DNA from: Stenotrophomonas lacuserhaii
GTDB lineage: Bacteria > Pseudomonadota > Gammaproteobacteria > Xanthomonadales > Xanthomonadaceae
Length of the DNA: 64,000 nt
NCBI RefSeq assembly: GCF_014836545.1
Contig: NZ_JACSQS010000013.1
Coordinates: 28,125-92,124 of the forward strand
Direction: 5' to 3'
The number at the start of each line of letters is the position of its first letter. Position 1 is the first letter of the stretch. This document shows positions 35,174-46,100 of the stretch, in pieces. The position numbers were made by a program, and so were the translations under genes. The notes under the pieces were generated by a model. The model searched no databases, had not been told where the DNA came from, and worked only from the letters and a program-made list of their open reading frames with translations.

Positions 35174-37399
35174 ATGACCAAGCAAACGGATCCCCGAGCG
35201 CTCAAGGATGATGAGATTGATCTGCGGGAGTTGGTAGGTGTTCTGATCGACCGGAAATGGTGGATCATCATCTCTACCGCGATCTTCTCACTGGCGGGAA
35301 TCGCATACGCGCTGCTTTCGGAGCCGGTATATCAGGCTCAAGCCACCGTACAGGTCGAATCGAAAGTCCCTACGATCCCAGGGCTCGCTGATCTAGCGTC
35401 TCTAGGAGGCGGTGGGAGCACTGCGGCAACGACTGAGGTTGCCTTGCTCACCTCGCGCACAGTGATTGGCACTGCGATCGATGAGCTTGACTTGGAGGTC
35501 CTCGTTAGCCCGCAGCGTCTGCCATTGGTGGGCGACTTCCTTTCCCGGCGTTTCGCGCCGGCATCGGAAGAGGACGTTGCAAAGCCTCTCTTGGGCTTGT
35601 CGAGCTACGGCTGGGGCGGTGAAGTGCTTGAAATCCATCGGCTTGAAGTCCCACGCGCGATGGTCGATACCTCGCTTACTTTGGAGGTGCTTGATAGCGC
35701 TGGTGGCTTCATGCTGTCCGACGAGGATGGTGTTGAGTTGCTACGGGGCGAGGTGGGGAAGATCGCTGAGGGTCGGGGGGTGAAACTGGAAGTAGCAACG
35801 CTCAGGGCTAACAAAGGGACTCGCTTTGATGTCACTCGAGCGCGCCGCCTCGACGTTCTTGCCGACCTTCAGGAAGACATCAAGGCTGTAGAGCAGGGCA
35901 AGGACTCTGGCATCCTGCAGCTGAGCTACGAATCAGAGGACCCGCAGCGCGCGCAGGCTGTGGTGCAGCATGTTGCTCAGGCGTACGTCCGTCAGAACGT
36001 TGACCGTAGCTCCGCCGAGGCTGCATCACAGCTGCAGTTCGTGAAGGAACAGCTGCCGACCATCCGTCGACAGGTGGAAGAGGCACAGGCTGCGATGAGC
36101 AGCTACCAATCGCGCGCCAACTCCGTTGACATCACCATGCAGACCAAGGGTCTGCTGGAGCAGGAGGTTGCCGTGGAAGGCAGCATCCAGCAGTTGCGCC
36201 TGAAGCAGGCGGAGATGGATCGCAGCTTCACACGCGAGCATCCGGCCTACCGCGCTCTACTCAACCAGCTCAGCGAACTCGAAGGCCGCAAGGCCGGCTT
36301 CAAGCGTCAGGTTAGTGACCTGCCCGATACACAGCAGGAATTGCTGCGTCTTACGCGCGATTTGCAGGTCAGCAATGAGCTGTATACCGCATTGCTGAAC
36401 CAGGCGCAGCAGCTGGACGTGGCTCGCGCTGGTGCCGTAGGGAACGTACGCATCGTTGACCCGGCCATGGTGGACACTGCTAATCCGGTCAAGCCGCGTA
36501 AGCCCCTCATCGTCATCATTGCGACCCTTGTTGGCGCATTGCTCGCAACAGCATTTGTCTTCCTGCAGCGCATGCTGAACCCGGGCATCGAAGACCCGGC
36601 CGAACTGGAAGAACTCGGCCTGCCGGTCTACGCCGCCATCCCGCTCAGCGTGTCCACCGCGCTACCGAAGCTGCGCAAGGGCAAGCACGGAACGCGCGTA
36701 ATCGCTGATGGCCGCCAGCACCTGCTTGCGGTCAGCTCCCCGGCAGATCCCACGGTGGAAGCGCTGCGCAGCCTGCGTACCAGCCTGCACTTCGCGATGC
36801 TGGAGGCGAAGAACAACATCCTGACCATCTCCGGTCCGCGTCCGGGTGTCGGCAAGACGTTCGTGTCCAGCAACCTGGGTGCGGTCATCGCTCAGGCTGG
36901 ACAGCGCGTGCTGGTGATCGATGCGGACATGCGCAAGGGCACCCTGCACAAGCTGCTCGGCATCTCGCACCAGAAGGGCCTTTCGGACGTGCTGGGTGGC
37001 AAGCTGGCAGTCGAGGCGGCCATCCATCCGGTGCCGGGCCTGGACAACATGCACTACATGGTGCGTGGTGACATTCCGCCGAACCCGGCCGAGCTGCTGA
37101 TGCACCCGCGTTTCCAGCAGATGCTGGAGTTGCTGTCGGCGCAGTACGACCTGATCATCGTGGATACCCCGCCGATCCTGGCCGTGACCGATGCGGCGCT
37201 GGTCGCTACACATGCCGGATCGAGCCTGCTGGTTACCCGTTTCGGCGTGAACCAGGCAAAGGAAATCCTGCTTACCCTGCAGCGCTTTGAACAGAACGGC
37301 GTGCAGATCAAGGGCGCGATCTTCAACGCGGTGGAAAAGCGTGCGACGGGCTATTACAGCTACGGGTACTACGAGTACAAGTCCGACGGCAAGGATTGA
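35174..37399 (+). CDS. Wzc-type polysaccharide co-polymerase / tyrosine autokinase
   Basis: A 741-residue inner-membrane BY-kinase. Wzz domain with membrane segments near 31-48 and 444-463, a coiled-coil periplasmic region near 285-400, and the GNVR-type region before the second segment. The cytoplasmic kinase shows Walker A GPRPGVGKT (554-562), A' VIDADMR (581-587), Walker B IIVDTPP (661-667) and a tyrosine cluster YYSYGYYEY at 727-735. It controls chain length and export. The start MTKQTDPRALKDDEIDLREL is preferred over an earlier in-frame codon. The first third is lower in G+C than the rest. Confidence 0.93.
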   Translation: MTKQTDPRALKDDEIDLRELVGVLIDRKWWIIISTAIFSLAGIAYALLSEPVYQAQATVQVESKVPTIPGLADLASLGGGGSTAATTEVALLTSRTVIGTAIDELDLEVLVSPQRLPLVGDFLSRRFAPASEEDVAKPLLGLSSYGWGGEVLEIHRLEVPRAMVDTSLTLEVLDSAGGFMLSDEDGVELLRGEVGKIAEGRGVKLEVATLRANKGTRFDVTRARRLDVLADLQEDIKAVEQGKDSGILQLSYESEDPQRAQAVVQHVAQAYVRQNVDRSSAEAASQLQFVKEQLPTIRRQVEEAQAAMSSYQSRANSVDITMQTKGLLEQEVAVEGSIQQLRLKQAEMDRSFTREHPAYRALLNQLSELEGRKAGFKRQVSDLPDTQQELLRLTRDLQVSNELYTALLNQAQQLDVARAGAVGNVRIVDPAMVDTANPVKPRKPLIVIIATLVGALLATAFVFLQRMLNPGIEDPAELEELGLPVYAAIPLSVSTALPKLRKGKHGTRVIADGRQHLLAVSSPADPTVEALRSLRTSLHFAMLEAKNNILTISGPRPGVGKTFVSSNLGAVIAQAGQRVLVIDADMRKGTLHKLLGISHQKGLSDVLGGKLAVEAAIHPVPGLDNMHYMVRGDIPPNPAELLMHPRFQQMLELLSAQYDLIIVDTPPILAVTDAALVATHAGSSLLVTRFGVNQAKEILLTLQRFEQNGVQIKGAIFNAVEKRATGYYSYGYYEYKSDGKD

Positions 37400-37423
37400 G
37401 GCTGTTGTTCTGAGGGCCAAGGC

Positions 37424-37485
37424 GTGACGACCAACGGTCGTCACCCACCGATTGCTGACGCATGACGGCCAGCGGCCGTCACTAC
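37424..37485. repeat. REP pair between wzc-like gene and ubiA
   Basis: gtgacgaccaacggtcgtcac (37424-37444) and tgacggccagcggccgtcactac (37463-37485) in the 120-base gap, marking a return to core-type sequence. Confidence 0.88.
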
Positions 37486-37519
37486 CTGGGCCTTTGCCTG
37501 GCGGGAGTATCATTTCCCC

Positions 37520-38413
37520 ATGTCACACACTCCCCTTGATGCGTCCCGCGCGGACGCGACGCCGCGCTGGCGGCATTACTGGAAACTGATGCGCGCCGAT
37601 CGCCCGATCGGTACGTTGCTGCTGCTTTGGCCCACCTGGTGGGCGCTGTGGCTGGCGTCGGGCGGTCTGCCGCCGCTGTGGACGCTGTTCGTATTCACCG
37701 CCGGGGTCTGGCTGACCCGTTCGGCGGGTTGCGTGATCAATGATTACGCCGACCGCTGGCTGGACCCGCACGTCAAGCGAACCAAGGATCGTCCGCTGGC
37801 CAGCGGCGCGGTGCGTGGGCGGCACGCGCTGATGCTGTTCGCGGCGTTGATGCTGGTGGCGTTCGCGCTGGTACTGACGATGAACTGGCTGACTGTGGCG
37901 CTGAGCTTCGTCGGCATCTTCCTGGCGGCCAGCTACCCATACCTGAAGCGCTATACGCACCTGCCGCAGGTATACCTGGGCATGGCCTTCGGCTGGGGCA
38001 TTCCGATGGCCTTCGCTGCCGTGCAAGGTGAGGTGCCGGCACTGGCGTGGCTGCTGTATGTGGGCAACATCCTGTGGTCCACCGCGTATGACACGTGGTA
38101 CGCGATGGTGGACCGCGATGACGACCTGAAGATGGGCTCGCATTCCACCGCCATCCTGTTCGGGGATCTGGATCTGGTGATCCAGGGCGTGTTGTACGCG
38201 CTGTTCCTGGCGGCGATGACGCTGGTGGGCGTGCGGGCCGAGCTGGGGGTGTACTACTTCGTTTCGGTAGGCGTGGCGGCCGGGCTGGTGGCGTATGAGT
38301 TCTGGCTGTGCCGCAATCGCGAGCGCGACCGGTGCTTCAAGGCGTTCCTGCATAACAACTGGGTAGGGGCGGCGCTGTTCGTGGGGATCGCGCTGGCACT
38401 GGCAGTCAGGTAG
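37520..38413 (+). CDS. ubiA: 4-hydroxybenzoate octaprenyltransferase UbiA
   Basis: A 297-residue polytopic prenyltransferase of ubiquinone synthesis. First aspartate-rich motif [20 protein letters not shown], second [20 protein letters not shown]. About eight membrane segments. N-terminal [20 protein letters not shown] is the usual signature. Its stop TAG lies in the GTAG head of a SMAG element. Confidence 0.95.
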   Translation: MSHTPLDASRADATPRWRHYWKLMRADRPIGTLLLLWPTWWALWLASGGLPPLWTLFVFTAGVWLTRSAGCVINDYADRWLDPHVKRTKDRPLASGAVRGRHALMLFAALMLVAFALVLTMNWLTVALSFVGIFLAASYPYLKRYTHLPQVYLGMAFGWGIPMAFAAVQGEVPALAWLLYVGNILWSTAYDTWYAMVDRDDDLKMGSHSTAILFGDLDLVIQGVLYALFLAAMTLVGVRAELGVYYFVSVGVAAGLVAYEFWLCRNRERDRCFKAFLHNNWVGAALFVGIALALAVR

Positions 38414-38475
38414 CGCCGAGCCACGCTCGGCGAGCGCAGCGGGAAGAGCGTGACGACCAACGGTCGTCACCCACC
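38410..38475. repeat. SMAG plus REP element at ubiA 3' end
   Basis: gtagcgccgagccacgctcggcgagcgcagcgg begins at 38410 and supplies the ubiA stop codon; gtgacgaccaacggtcgtcaccc follows from about 38450. Confidence 0.88.
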
Positions 38476-38731
38476 CATGCAACGGCATGTCATCGGAACG
38501 TCACGATCCAGGCGACGGCTGAATAGGCCAAAGCACGCCGCGCCATGAACACATGCAATCCCAGTATGAACTCTTAAGGTGCTTGTTCCATAAGGGTTTC
38601 GGGGTGTTTTGCAGGCGCGGAAACCACGTCGTGACGCCGTCCTCCACACATGCGCACACATGGTTAACCAGCGCCTGCAGAGGATGGCCATGACCGCGGC
38701 ATTCCGCATGCGGCTTTAGGGAGATATCCAG
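38476..38731. other. Intergenic region upstream of Gln-rich microprotein
   Basis: With the adjacent repeats this gap exceeds 300 bases. I see no other gene. It contains ttaaggtgcttgttccataa and several acatg-type repeats (cacacatgcgcacacatgg) but no confident promoter. It presumably drives the 59-codon gene starting at 38732. Confidence 0.45.
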
Positions 38732-38911
38732 ATGGCCAATCAGCAGAATCAGCAGAATCCGGACCAGAAGAACCAGCAGGGTCAGCAGGGTCAGCAGAAC
38801 CAGCAGGGCCAGCGCGACCAGCAGGACCAGAAAGGTCAGCAGCAGCAACAGCAGCAGGACCAGCAGAAGAACAAGAACCAGCAGCAGGGCACCAACGAAG
38901 AAGAAGAATGA
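38732..38911 (+). CDS. Gln-rich 59-residue microprotein
   Basis: Starts MANQQNQQNPDQKNQQGQQG and ends GTNEEEE. More than 40 percent of residues are Gln, the rest mainly Asn, Asp, Lys and Gly, with tandem NQQGQ and QQDQ units. No membrane segment or signal is present, so it is probably disordered and cytoplasmic. Support for being real: a gggaga ribosome-binding site at about 38719-38724, a clean stop and a strong intrinsic terminator 24 bases later. Function unknown; it was too short for a size-limited gene finder. Confidence 0.7.
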   Translation: MANQQNQQNPDQKNQQGQQGQQNQQGQRDQQDQKGQQQQQQQDQQKNKNQQQGTNEEEE

Positions 38912-38934
38912 GTTGATGCACTGAGCTGAAGAGA

Positions 38935-38970
38935 CAAGGCCTCGCACCCGCGGGGCTTTGTTTTTGAGGG
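38935..38970 (+). terminator. Intrinsic terminator after the microprotein gene
   Basis: Stem caaggcctcgc/gcggggctttg (G-U pairs allowed) followed by five T residues. It also lies just beyond the stop of the convergent VOC gene. Confidence 0.8.
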
Positions 38971-38973
38971 CCG

Positions 38974-39645
38974 TCAGCGACTGCGAACGATCCAGCCTTG
39001 GCCGGCATCGGCCACTTCCACAGCCCCATGGGGCGCTTCGATTTCCAGCGCCAGTCCTTGTGCATTCGGCAGGTCCACCTGCTCGGGGAACCAGTGGCGC
39101 GTGGCGTCCACCACGATCAGCAGCGCTTCGTCATCGCCCATCGGTGCGAACACCGGCGAAGGGTCCGACAGCGGCTGCAGCCCGAAGCGCTCAGCCAACA
39201 CGCGCTGCGTCGCCGGCACATCCCCAACCGGTAACCCGACCTCGCTCAGGCAGGTGAGCTCGCCGCCATCGAAAGGCCCTACGTGCGACGACGCAGGCAG
39301 GCGCCGCCGGCCGATCAATTCCAGTATCAGCCCATCCGGGCCAGTGAAGTACACCGACTGGGACTGCCAACTGCTTTCAAGGGCGAAGTAGTCATTGCCA
39401 TCGGGCGAACGCTGCAACGGCGTGCGCGCGCGCAGCCAGGACATCGCCTCGGCGAAACGGTTGTCCGGTACGTTGAAGGCCAGGTGCACGCCGCCGACCG
39501 GCCGTCCATCGGCGGAAGCGAGGGTGATGGTACTCCAGCCAATCACTACCTGGTATTCGTGCACGGGCAGCTGCAGCGCGTCGCGAAAGTAGCGGGCGAC
39601 GCTGTCGGGATCGGATACGGGAAGGGTGAGGTTTCGGATACGCAT
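38974..39645 (-). CDS. VOC (glyoxalase/dioxygenase) superfamily protein
   Basis: A 223-residue protein with two vicinal-oxygen-chelate modules: IRNLTLPVSDPDSVARYFRD at the N-terminus and LTCLSEVGLPVGDVPATQRV in the second half. A GPDGLILELIG motif with the module's terminal Glu is present. VOC proteins bind metals and act as glyoxalases, dioxygenases or resistance proteins; substrate not assignable. Single gene, convergent with the microprotein. Confidence 0.82.
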   Translation of the reverse strand: MRIRNLTLPVSDPDSVARYFRDALQLPVHEYQVVIGWSTITLASADGRPVGGVHLAFNVPDNRFAEAMSWLRARTPLQRSPDGNDYFALESSWQSQSVYFTGPDGLILELIGRRRLPASSHVGPFDGGELTCLSEVGLPVGDVPATQRVLAERFGLQPLSDPSPVFAPMGDDEALLIVVDATRHWFPEQVDLPNAQGLALEIEAPHGAVEVADAGQGWIVRSR

Positions 39646-40152
39646 GGCCCCACTGTATCGCCAGCGCCCTCATTGGGCATAAGTGTGACGTACACCTCAC
39701 TTTGTTGACGACGCCAATCACACATTGTTAGGATTGCGTTGTTCGGTGACCAGTGGATGGTTGAGCAGTGCCAAGGAGTCTGGCTTTCGCCCTCGTGCGT
39801 ACGCCGGCAACCCGCACCTTCAAACCTCCCCTGGCTCGGCGATCGGTAACGATCCATTCGGGTCGTACAGGGGGCAATTCTGTATGTCTCAGTACCCAAC
39901 GTCGCGCGAAAGCGCGTGCGGTGCTTTGCTTCGCCTTGAATCTGCCATGCACGGGCCCTGCGGGCCTGTCGATCTTCTGTGCGCGCGTGGTTTCCACCAC
40001 GCGGAATCGCCGCCGTTCTGCCACCGACACCCCTCGGCCCGCCAGCTGGCGCGCTCCTGCGGACCGCAGCTGCCACGTGCAGCGGCGGCCGCGCCTAAGT
40101 GCGGCAACCAGCAGCGTGCCGTCGACTTCGTCACTCCCGTAGAGAACCTTCA
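39646..40152. other. Long leader region upstream of the adhesin gene
   Basis: 507 bases with no supported gene. Near 39684 an imperfect dyad tgtgacgtacacctcac lies before ttgttgacgacgcc, which could be part of the adhesin or VOC promoter, but spacing does not fit a standard CRP/Clp site. The rest may form a long 5' untranslated region for the adhesin mRNA. No riboswitch was recognised. Confidence 0.45.
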
Positions 40153-43100
40153 ATGAACAAGATTTACCGAAAGATCTGGAACAAAGCACTCGGCCGGATC
40201 GTGGTCGCCTCGGAACTCGCCAGCAGTGACGGCGGCGGCGCCACGGTCGGTGCAGTCGGTACCCAGCGCGGTGGTGCGCATGCGCGCCTGGCACTGGGTG
40301 TTGCCTTGGCATTGGCATCAATCGGCGCGCACGCGCAGGACATGGATCTTGGCCCGGATGGCTCGGTGACTGCCGGCCAGACCGTGCTGGACAACGAAGG
40401 CCTGCGCGTCGGCGCGGCCGTGGCGATCGGTGCCACCGCGATCAACGTGGGCAACCTGGTGATGGACGCCGGCACCAACGAACTGCGTGGCCTGTCCAAC
40501 CGCACCTGGAATGCCAACGGCAGCTACACCGCCGGCCGTGCGGCGACCGAAGAGCAGCTGAAGGTAGTCAGTGATTCGGCCAATGCCGGCTGGAACGTGG
40601 CCGTCGGTGGCAGCCAGACCAACATCGGCCCGGGCGGCACCGTCACCTTCCAGGGCGACGACAACATTACGCTTTCGCAGAACAACGGCGCCGTATCGGT
40701 GGCACTGGACAAGGCGCTGGACCTGGGCGCGACCGGCAGCGTCACCACCGGTGCGACCTCGATCAACAACACCGGCCTGCGCATCACCGGTGGTCCGAGT
40801 GTGACCACGACCGGCATCAATGCCGGTAACAGCAAGATCACCCAGGTCACGGGGGGCAGCATCGTCCAGGGCGGCACCGAAGCAGTGACCGGTGGTCAGC
40901 TGTGGGCGATGCAGCAGCAGCTGTACACCGACGGCCAAGGCACCAAGTATTTCCATGTGCAGTCCACCGCAGCCGACTCAAAGGCAGTTGGTGGCGAGTC
41001 CGTTGCCATTGGTCCGAACACGATCGCAGACGGCTACCACAGCATTGCCGCGGGCGACGGTGCAAGCACCGATCTCACCGCTGAAGCCGCCATTGCGATG
41101 GGCCGTGACGCGAATACCCATGCGGCGCGCAGCGTTGTCCTGGGTGACCAGGCGAGCATCGCGACGCGTTATGCGAACGACGCCATTGTCATCGGCACGC
41201 GCGCCCATGTGGACGGCGTGCAGGTGGCGCCTGCCAACGCTGCCATCGCCATTGGCATGGACTCCACCACGAAGGCTGACAGCAGCATCGTGATCGGCAA
41301 CGCAGCCACCGTGGATTCCGAGTACGCCAACGATGCCATCGCCATCGGCAGCAATGCACGTGCTGAAGGGCAGTCCGCGATCGAAGCCGTTGCCATCGGT
41401 GTCAATGCGCGCGTGACCGCGACCCGTGCCACCGCCGTGGGTACCGATGCACAGGCGCTGGGCGCCAACAGCATCGCACTGGGGCAGGCCACGGCCAGCG
41501 GTGGCAGCGCCATCGCGGCGGGCAATGCAGCCGAAGCAGAGACCCCCAACAGTATTTCCCTCGGTAGCGGCGCCGGCGTGGGCACGGTCGGCAATGCCGC
41601 CGGGGACCGCACCTCGCACATTGCCATCGGCACCGGTGCAGGTACCAACGTCGCCGGCAATCAGACTACTGCTATCGGCTTCCAGGCTGGCGCCAATGTC
41701 ACCGGCGACCAGAACATCGCCATCGGCAGCCAGGCGGGTACGGGCATTACCGGTGACTTCAACGTTGCGGTCGGCTACCAGGCCAACAGCGGCGCGGCCA
41801 ACCTGCAACGCTCGGTCGCCGTGGGTAGTGGCTCCAGCGCCGACAGCGATGCCAACGCATTCGGCTACGGCGCCACCGCACAGGGAGTGGGCGCGGTCGC
41901 CGTCGGTACGGAAAGCAATGCAGGCGCGCATGGCGTCGCGCTGGGCCGCAACACCATCGCCGAGAATGGCAACGTGGCACTCGGCTTCGCCTCTGAAGCC
42001 CTCAACAGCGACCTGGCTGGAAATGGCTACCTGACCGGCACCACGCCCATCGGCAACGTGGTATCGGTCGGCAATACCGGTGCAGGCACCCAGCGCCGCA
42101 TCGTCAACGTGGCCGATGGCGCGCAGCGCTATGACGCAGCCAACGTAGGCCAGTTGCGTGCGACCCAGCAGACCGTGGCCAACCTGATTGGTGGTGAAGT
42201 CACGGTGGATGCGGCGAGTGGCAACTTCTCGCAGATCACCCTGCGCGATTCCAGCAACAACGAGTTCAAGTTCAACACCGTCACCGAAGCGCTGGGAGCG
42301 GTCACCAACGGAACCGTCAGCACGCTGCCGGCGAATGCGGTGGTGCGTAACAATGATGGCGGCATCAGCAACGTCAACGCCGGTGTGCTGGGTACCGATG
42401 CGGTCAACGTGGCACAGCTGAACAGCACCGTCGCCAACAACAGCAGCAAGTACGTCAGCATCAAATCCACCGATGCGGCCAACCGTGACAACGCCGGCGC
42501 AACCGGCAACAACGCCACTGCCATCGGCCCGCAAGCCGACGCCACCGGAAACGAGGCACTGGCGCTGGGTTATCGCACCCGTGCGCAGGCGGCCAGCGCC
42601 GTGGCCATCGGCAGCGATGTGAACGCGCTGGGCGTCGCATCCACCGTGGTGGGCAACGAGAGTTACGCCTACGGCCGCTCCGGCATCGCCATCGGCGACC
42701 GCGCAGTGAGCAGCGGCAACAACTCCATCACCATCGGTACCGACGCCCAGGCGGATCCGAAGTCGCCGGTGGCCACCGTCAACAATGCGATCGTCATCGG
42801 CACCGAGGCAGAGGTTTCGGCGGACGATGGCATCGCCATGGGTCGCAGTGCCTTGGCATCTGAAGAGCGCGCCGTGGCACAGGGCTACGACGCACACGCC
42901 ACCGGTATCGATGCACTGGCCGAAGGCACCCGTGCGCGTGCCAGCGGTCTGCGTGCGCAGGCCAGCGGCACCGACGCCCAGGCGTCCGGTGTGGATGCCA
43001 TTGCCTCGGGCACCGATTCACGTGGTTATGCGGTGAATGGTGTCGCGCTGGGACGTGGTGCCGTGGCCGGCATTGCCAATCCGCTGCCGGCGGACGTTGC

Positions 43101-46100
43101 CAACAACATCAACGCGGTGGCCATCGGCAATGGCGCCCAGGCCGTGCAGAACAGCGCCACCGCGCTGGGTAACGGTGCCAGCGCCAGTGCGGCATCGGCC
43201 TATGCCGTCGGTACAAACGCATCGTCCACCGGTATTTCGGCCCACGCGACCGGCACCAATGCGCGCGCCACTGCTGAATCGGCAATTGCCTCGGGCACCA
43301 GCTCGCTGGCATCGGCGCAGTACGCCGTCGCGGTCGGCGCCACCAGCCAGGCAACGGCAGTCAACAGCTTCGCGGCCGGCTTCAATGCCCAGGCCAGCGG
43401 CGCCGATGCGTATGCACTGGGCCGTGGCAGCCGTGCCAGCGGAACCGATACCATCGCGTTCGGTCGCGATGCGATTGCCTCGAACAATGACGCCGTGGCG
43501 CTGGGACACAACTCGACCACGGCAGCTGTCATCAACACGCCCAGCGCGCAGGTCGACAAGCTGACCTACATCTACGCGGGTTCCAACGCGACCAGTACGG
43601 TCAGCGTGGGTGCAAGCGGCATGCCCCGCACGATCACCAATGTTGCCGCGGGGCAGGTGGGCTCGAGCAGCACCGATGCGATCAATGGCAGCCAGCTGTA
43701 TGGCACCAACGAAGCGGTCCGCCTGCTGGGCAACAACTTGGACAGCGCGGGCAGCAGCACGGCCGCAGGACTGGGGATCTACTCGAGCTACAACCCGAAC
43801 AACCACACCGTGACCACTGGTTTCAGGCTGGGCACCAACCAGTACACCAATGTCCAGGATGCGCTGACGCGTGCCGCCAGCGGCATCAACCTCAGCGCGC
43901 AGGGTGCCAACGCCACCAATGTCGGTCCGACCAGCACCATCGGCGCCACGATGGACCTTCGCTCGGCCAACGCCAACCTGGCTGTCCGCAAGACCGCGCT
44001 CAGCAACACGGTGGAGTTCGAGCTGGCCGAGGACATCGACCTGGGCGGCGACGGCAGCCTGAAGACCGGCGACACCCGGATCGACAACGCCGGCGTCGCG
44101 ATCACCAACGGCACGGTGTCGAACATCATCAACGCAGGTTCCTCGGTGGTGCGCGATGGCACCTCGGATACCACCGTCAGCGCGGGCAACGTGGCCGTGA
44201 CCACGGGTGGCAACACCACCAACATCGGTGCCACAAGCGTGGTCGTTGGCGGTGCCAACCCGCTGGTAGTGGACGGTTCCACCGGTACCGTCACCGGCCT
44301 GGGCAACAAGACTTTCACCCCGGGCAGCATCACCAGCGGCCGCGCCGCCACCGAAGACCAGCTGCAGCTGGTCAGCGACGTGGCCAATGCCGGCTGGAAC
44401 GTCACCGACGCCGACGGCAACGCGGCCAACATCGGTCCGGACGGCAAGGTCACCTTCACCGGCGACAACAACCTGACCGTGGCCCAGACCGGCGCGGACG
44501 ACGCCGGCGTAGTGGGCATCACGCTGAAGAAGCAGATCGACCTGGGCAGCACCGGCAGCGTCACCACCGGCGACACCGTGGTCGACACCAATGGCGTGCA
44601 GGTCAACAACGCCATGGGCACTACGATGATCGGTGGCGGCATGGCGATGCTGACCGATGGCACCCGCTTTACCGCCGTGGCACCGGGCACGGTGGCGCTG
44701 TTCGACGGCACCCACACCAGCCAGCTGAACAGCACCGGCCTGCAGGTAGGCGGCTCCAAGCCGGTGGTCATCGATGGCATGGTGGGCACGGTGAACGGGT
44801 TGAGCAACAAGAGCTTCGACCCGACCAAGATCGTCAGCGGCCAGGCTGCCAGTGAAGACCAGCTGCTGCAGGTCAGCAACGCGGCCAACGCCGGCTGGAA
44901 CGTCACCGATGCCGACGACAACGTCGCCAACATCGGTCCGGACGGCAAGGTCACCTTCACCGGCGACAACAACCTGGCCGTGGCCCAGACCGGCGCGGAC
45001 GACGCCGGCGTAGTGGGCATCACGCTGAAGAAGCAGATCGACCTGGGCAGCGCCGGCAGCGTCACCACCGGCGACACCGTGGTGAACACCACCGGCGTAT
45101 CGGTCGGCACCGGTGTGAACACCACCACCATTGGTGCGAACAGCGTCGTTGTGGGCGGTGCCAACCCGATCGTGGTCAACGGTTCCAACGGTACCGTCAC
45201 CGGCCTGAGCAACAAGACCTTCACTCCGGGCAGCATCACCAGCGGTCGTGCCGCCACCGAGGACCAGTTGCAGCAGGTCAGCCAGACCGTCAGCGCCGGC
45301 TGGGACATCAGCGCCGATGGCCTGAACGTTTCCAAGGTGTCTTCGACCAGCCCGACCGGCAGCAGCGTGGACCTGAGCTCGGCCGACGGCAACGTGGTGC
45401 TGACCAAGGCCGACGACAGCAATGACGTGTCCTTCGGCCTGGCTGAAGACATCAAACTGGGTGCCAACGGCAGCTTGACCGCCGGCAACAGCACGCTGGA
45501 CACCAGTGGGCTGATCGTCACCGGCAGCACCGGTGCCACCACCGTAGGCGCCACCGCGATCACCGTCGGCGGTGCGAAGCCGCTGGTGCTCAACGGCTCC
45601 ACCGGCACCATCGGCGGGCTGAGCAACACCTCGTTTGATCCGACCGCTGTCACCAGCGGCCAGGCGGCCACCGAAGACCAGCTCAAGCAGGTCAGCGATG
45701 TCGCCACGGCGGGCTGGAACGTCACCGATGCGGCAGGCAGCACCGCCAACATCGGCCCCAACGGCAAGGTCACCTTCACCGGCGACAGCAACCTGGACGT
45801 GGCCCAGACCGGTGTGGACGGTGAAGGCGTGGTGGCGGTCACGCTGAAGAAGAACCTGGACCTGGGCAGCACCGGCAGTGTCACCACCGGCAACACCGTG
45901 GTCGACAACAGCGGCGTTCAAGTCGGCGATGGCACGTCCACCACCAGCATCGGCGCAACCGCGATCAATGTGGGCGGCACGATCGTGCTCAACGGTGCGT
46001 CCGGCACCATCGGTGGGCTGAGCAACACGACGTTCGATCCGACCGGCATCACCAGCGGCCAGGCGGCCACCGAAGACCAGCTCAAGCAGGTCAGCGATGT

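Noticed and set aside
39684-39700. tgtgacgtacacctcac as a CRP/Clp site
   Set aside because: Half-site spacing is 8 rather than 6 and the right half is poor, so it is only noted as a dyad.
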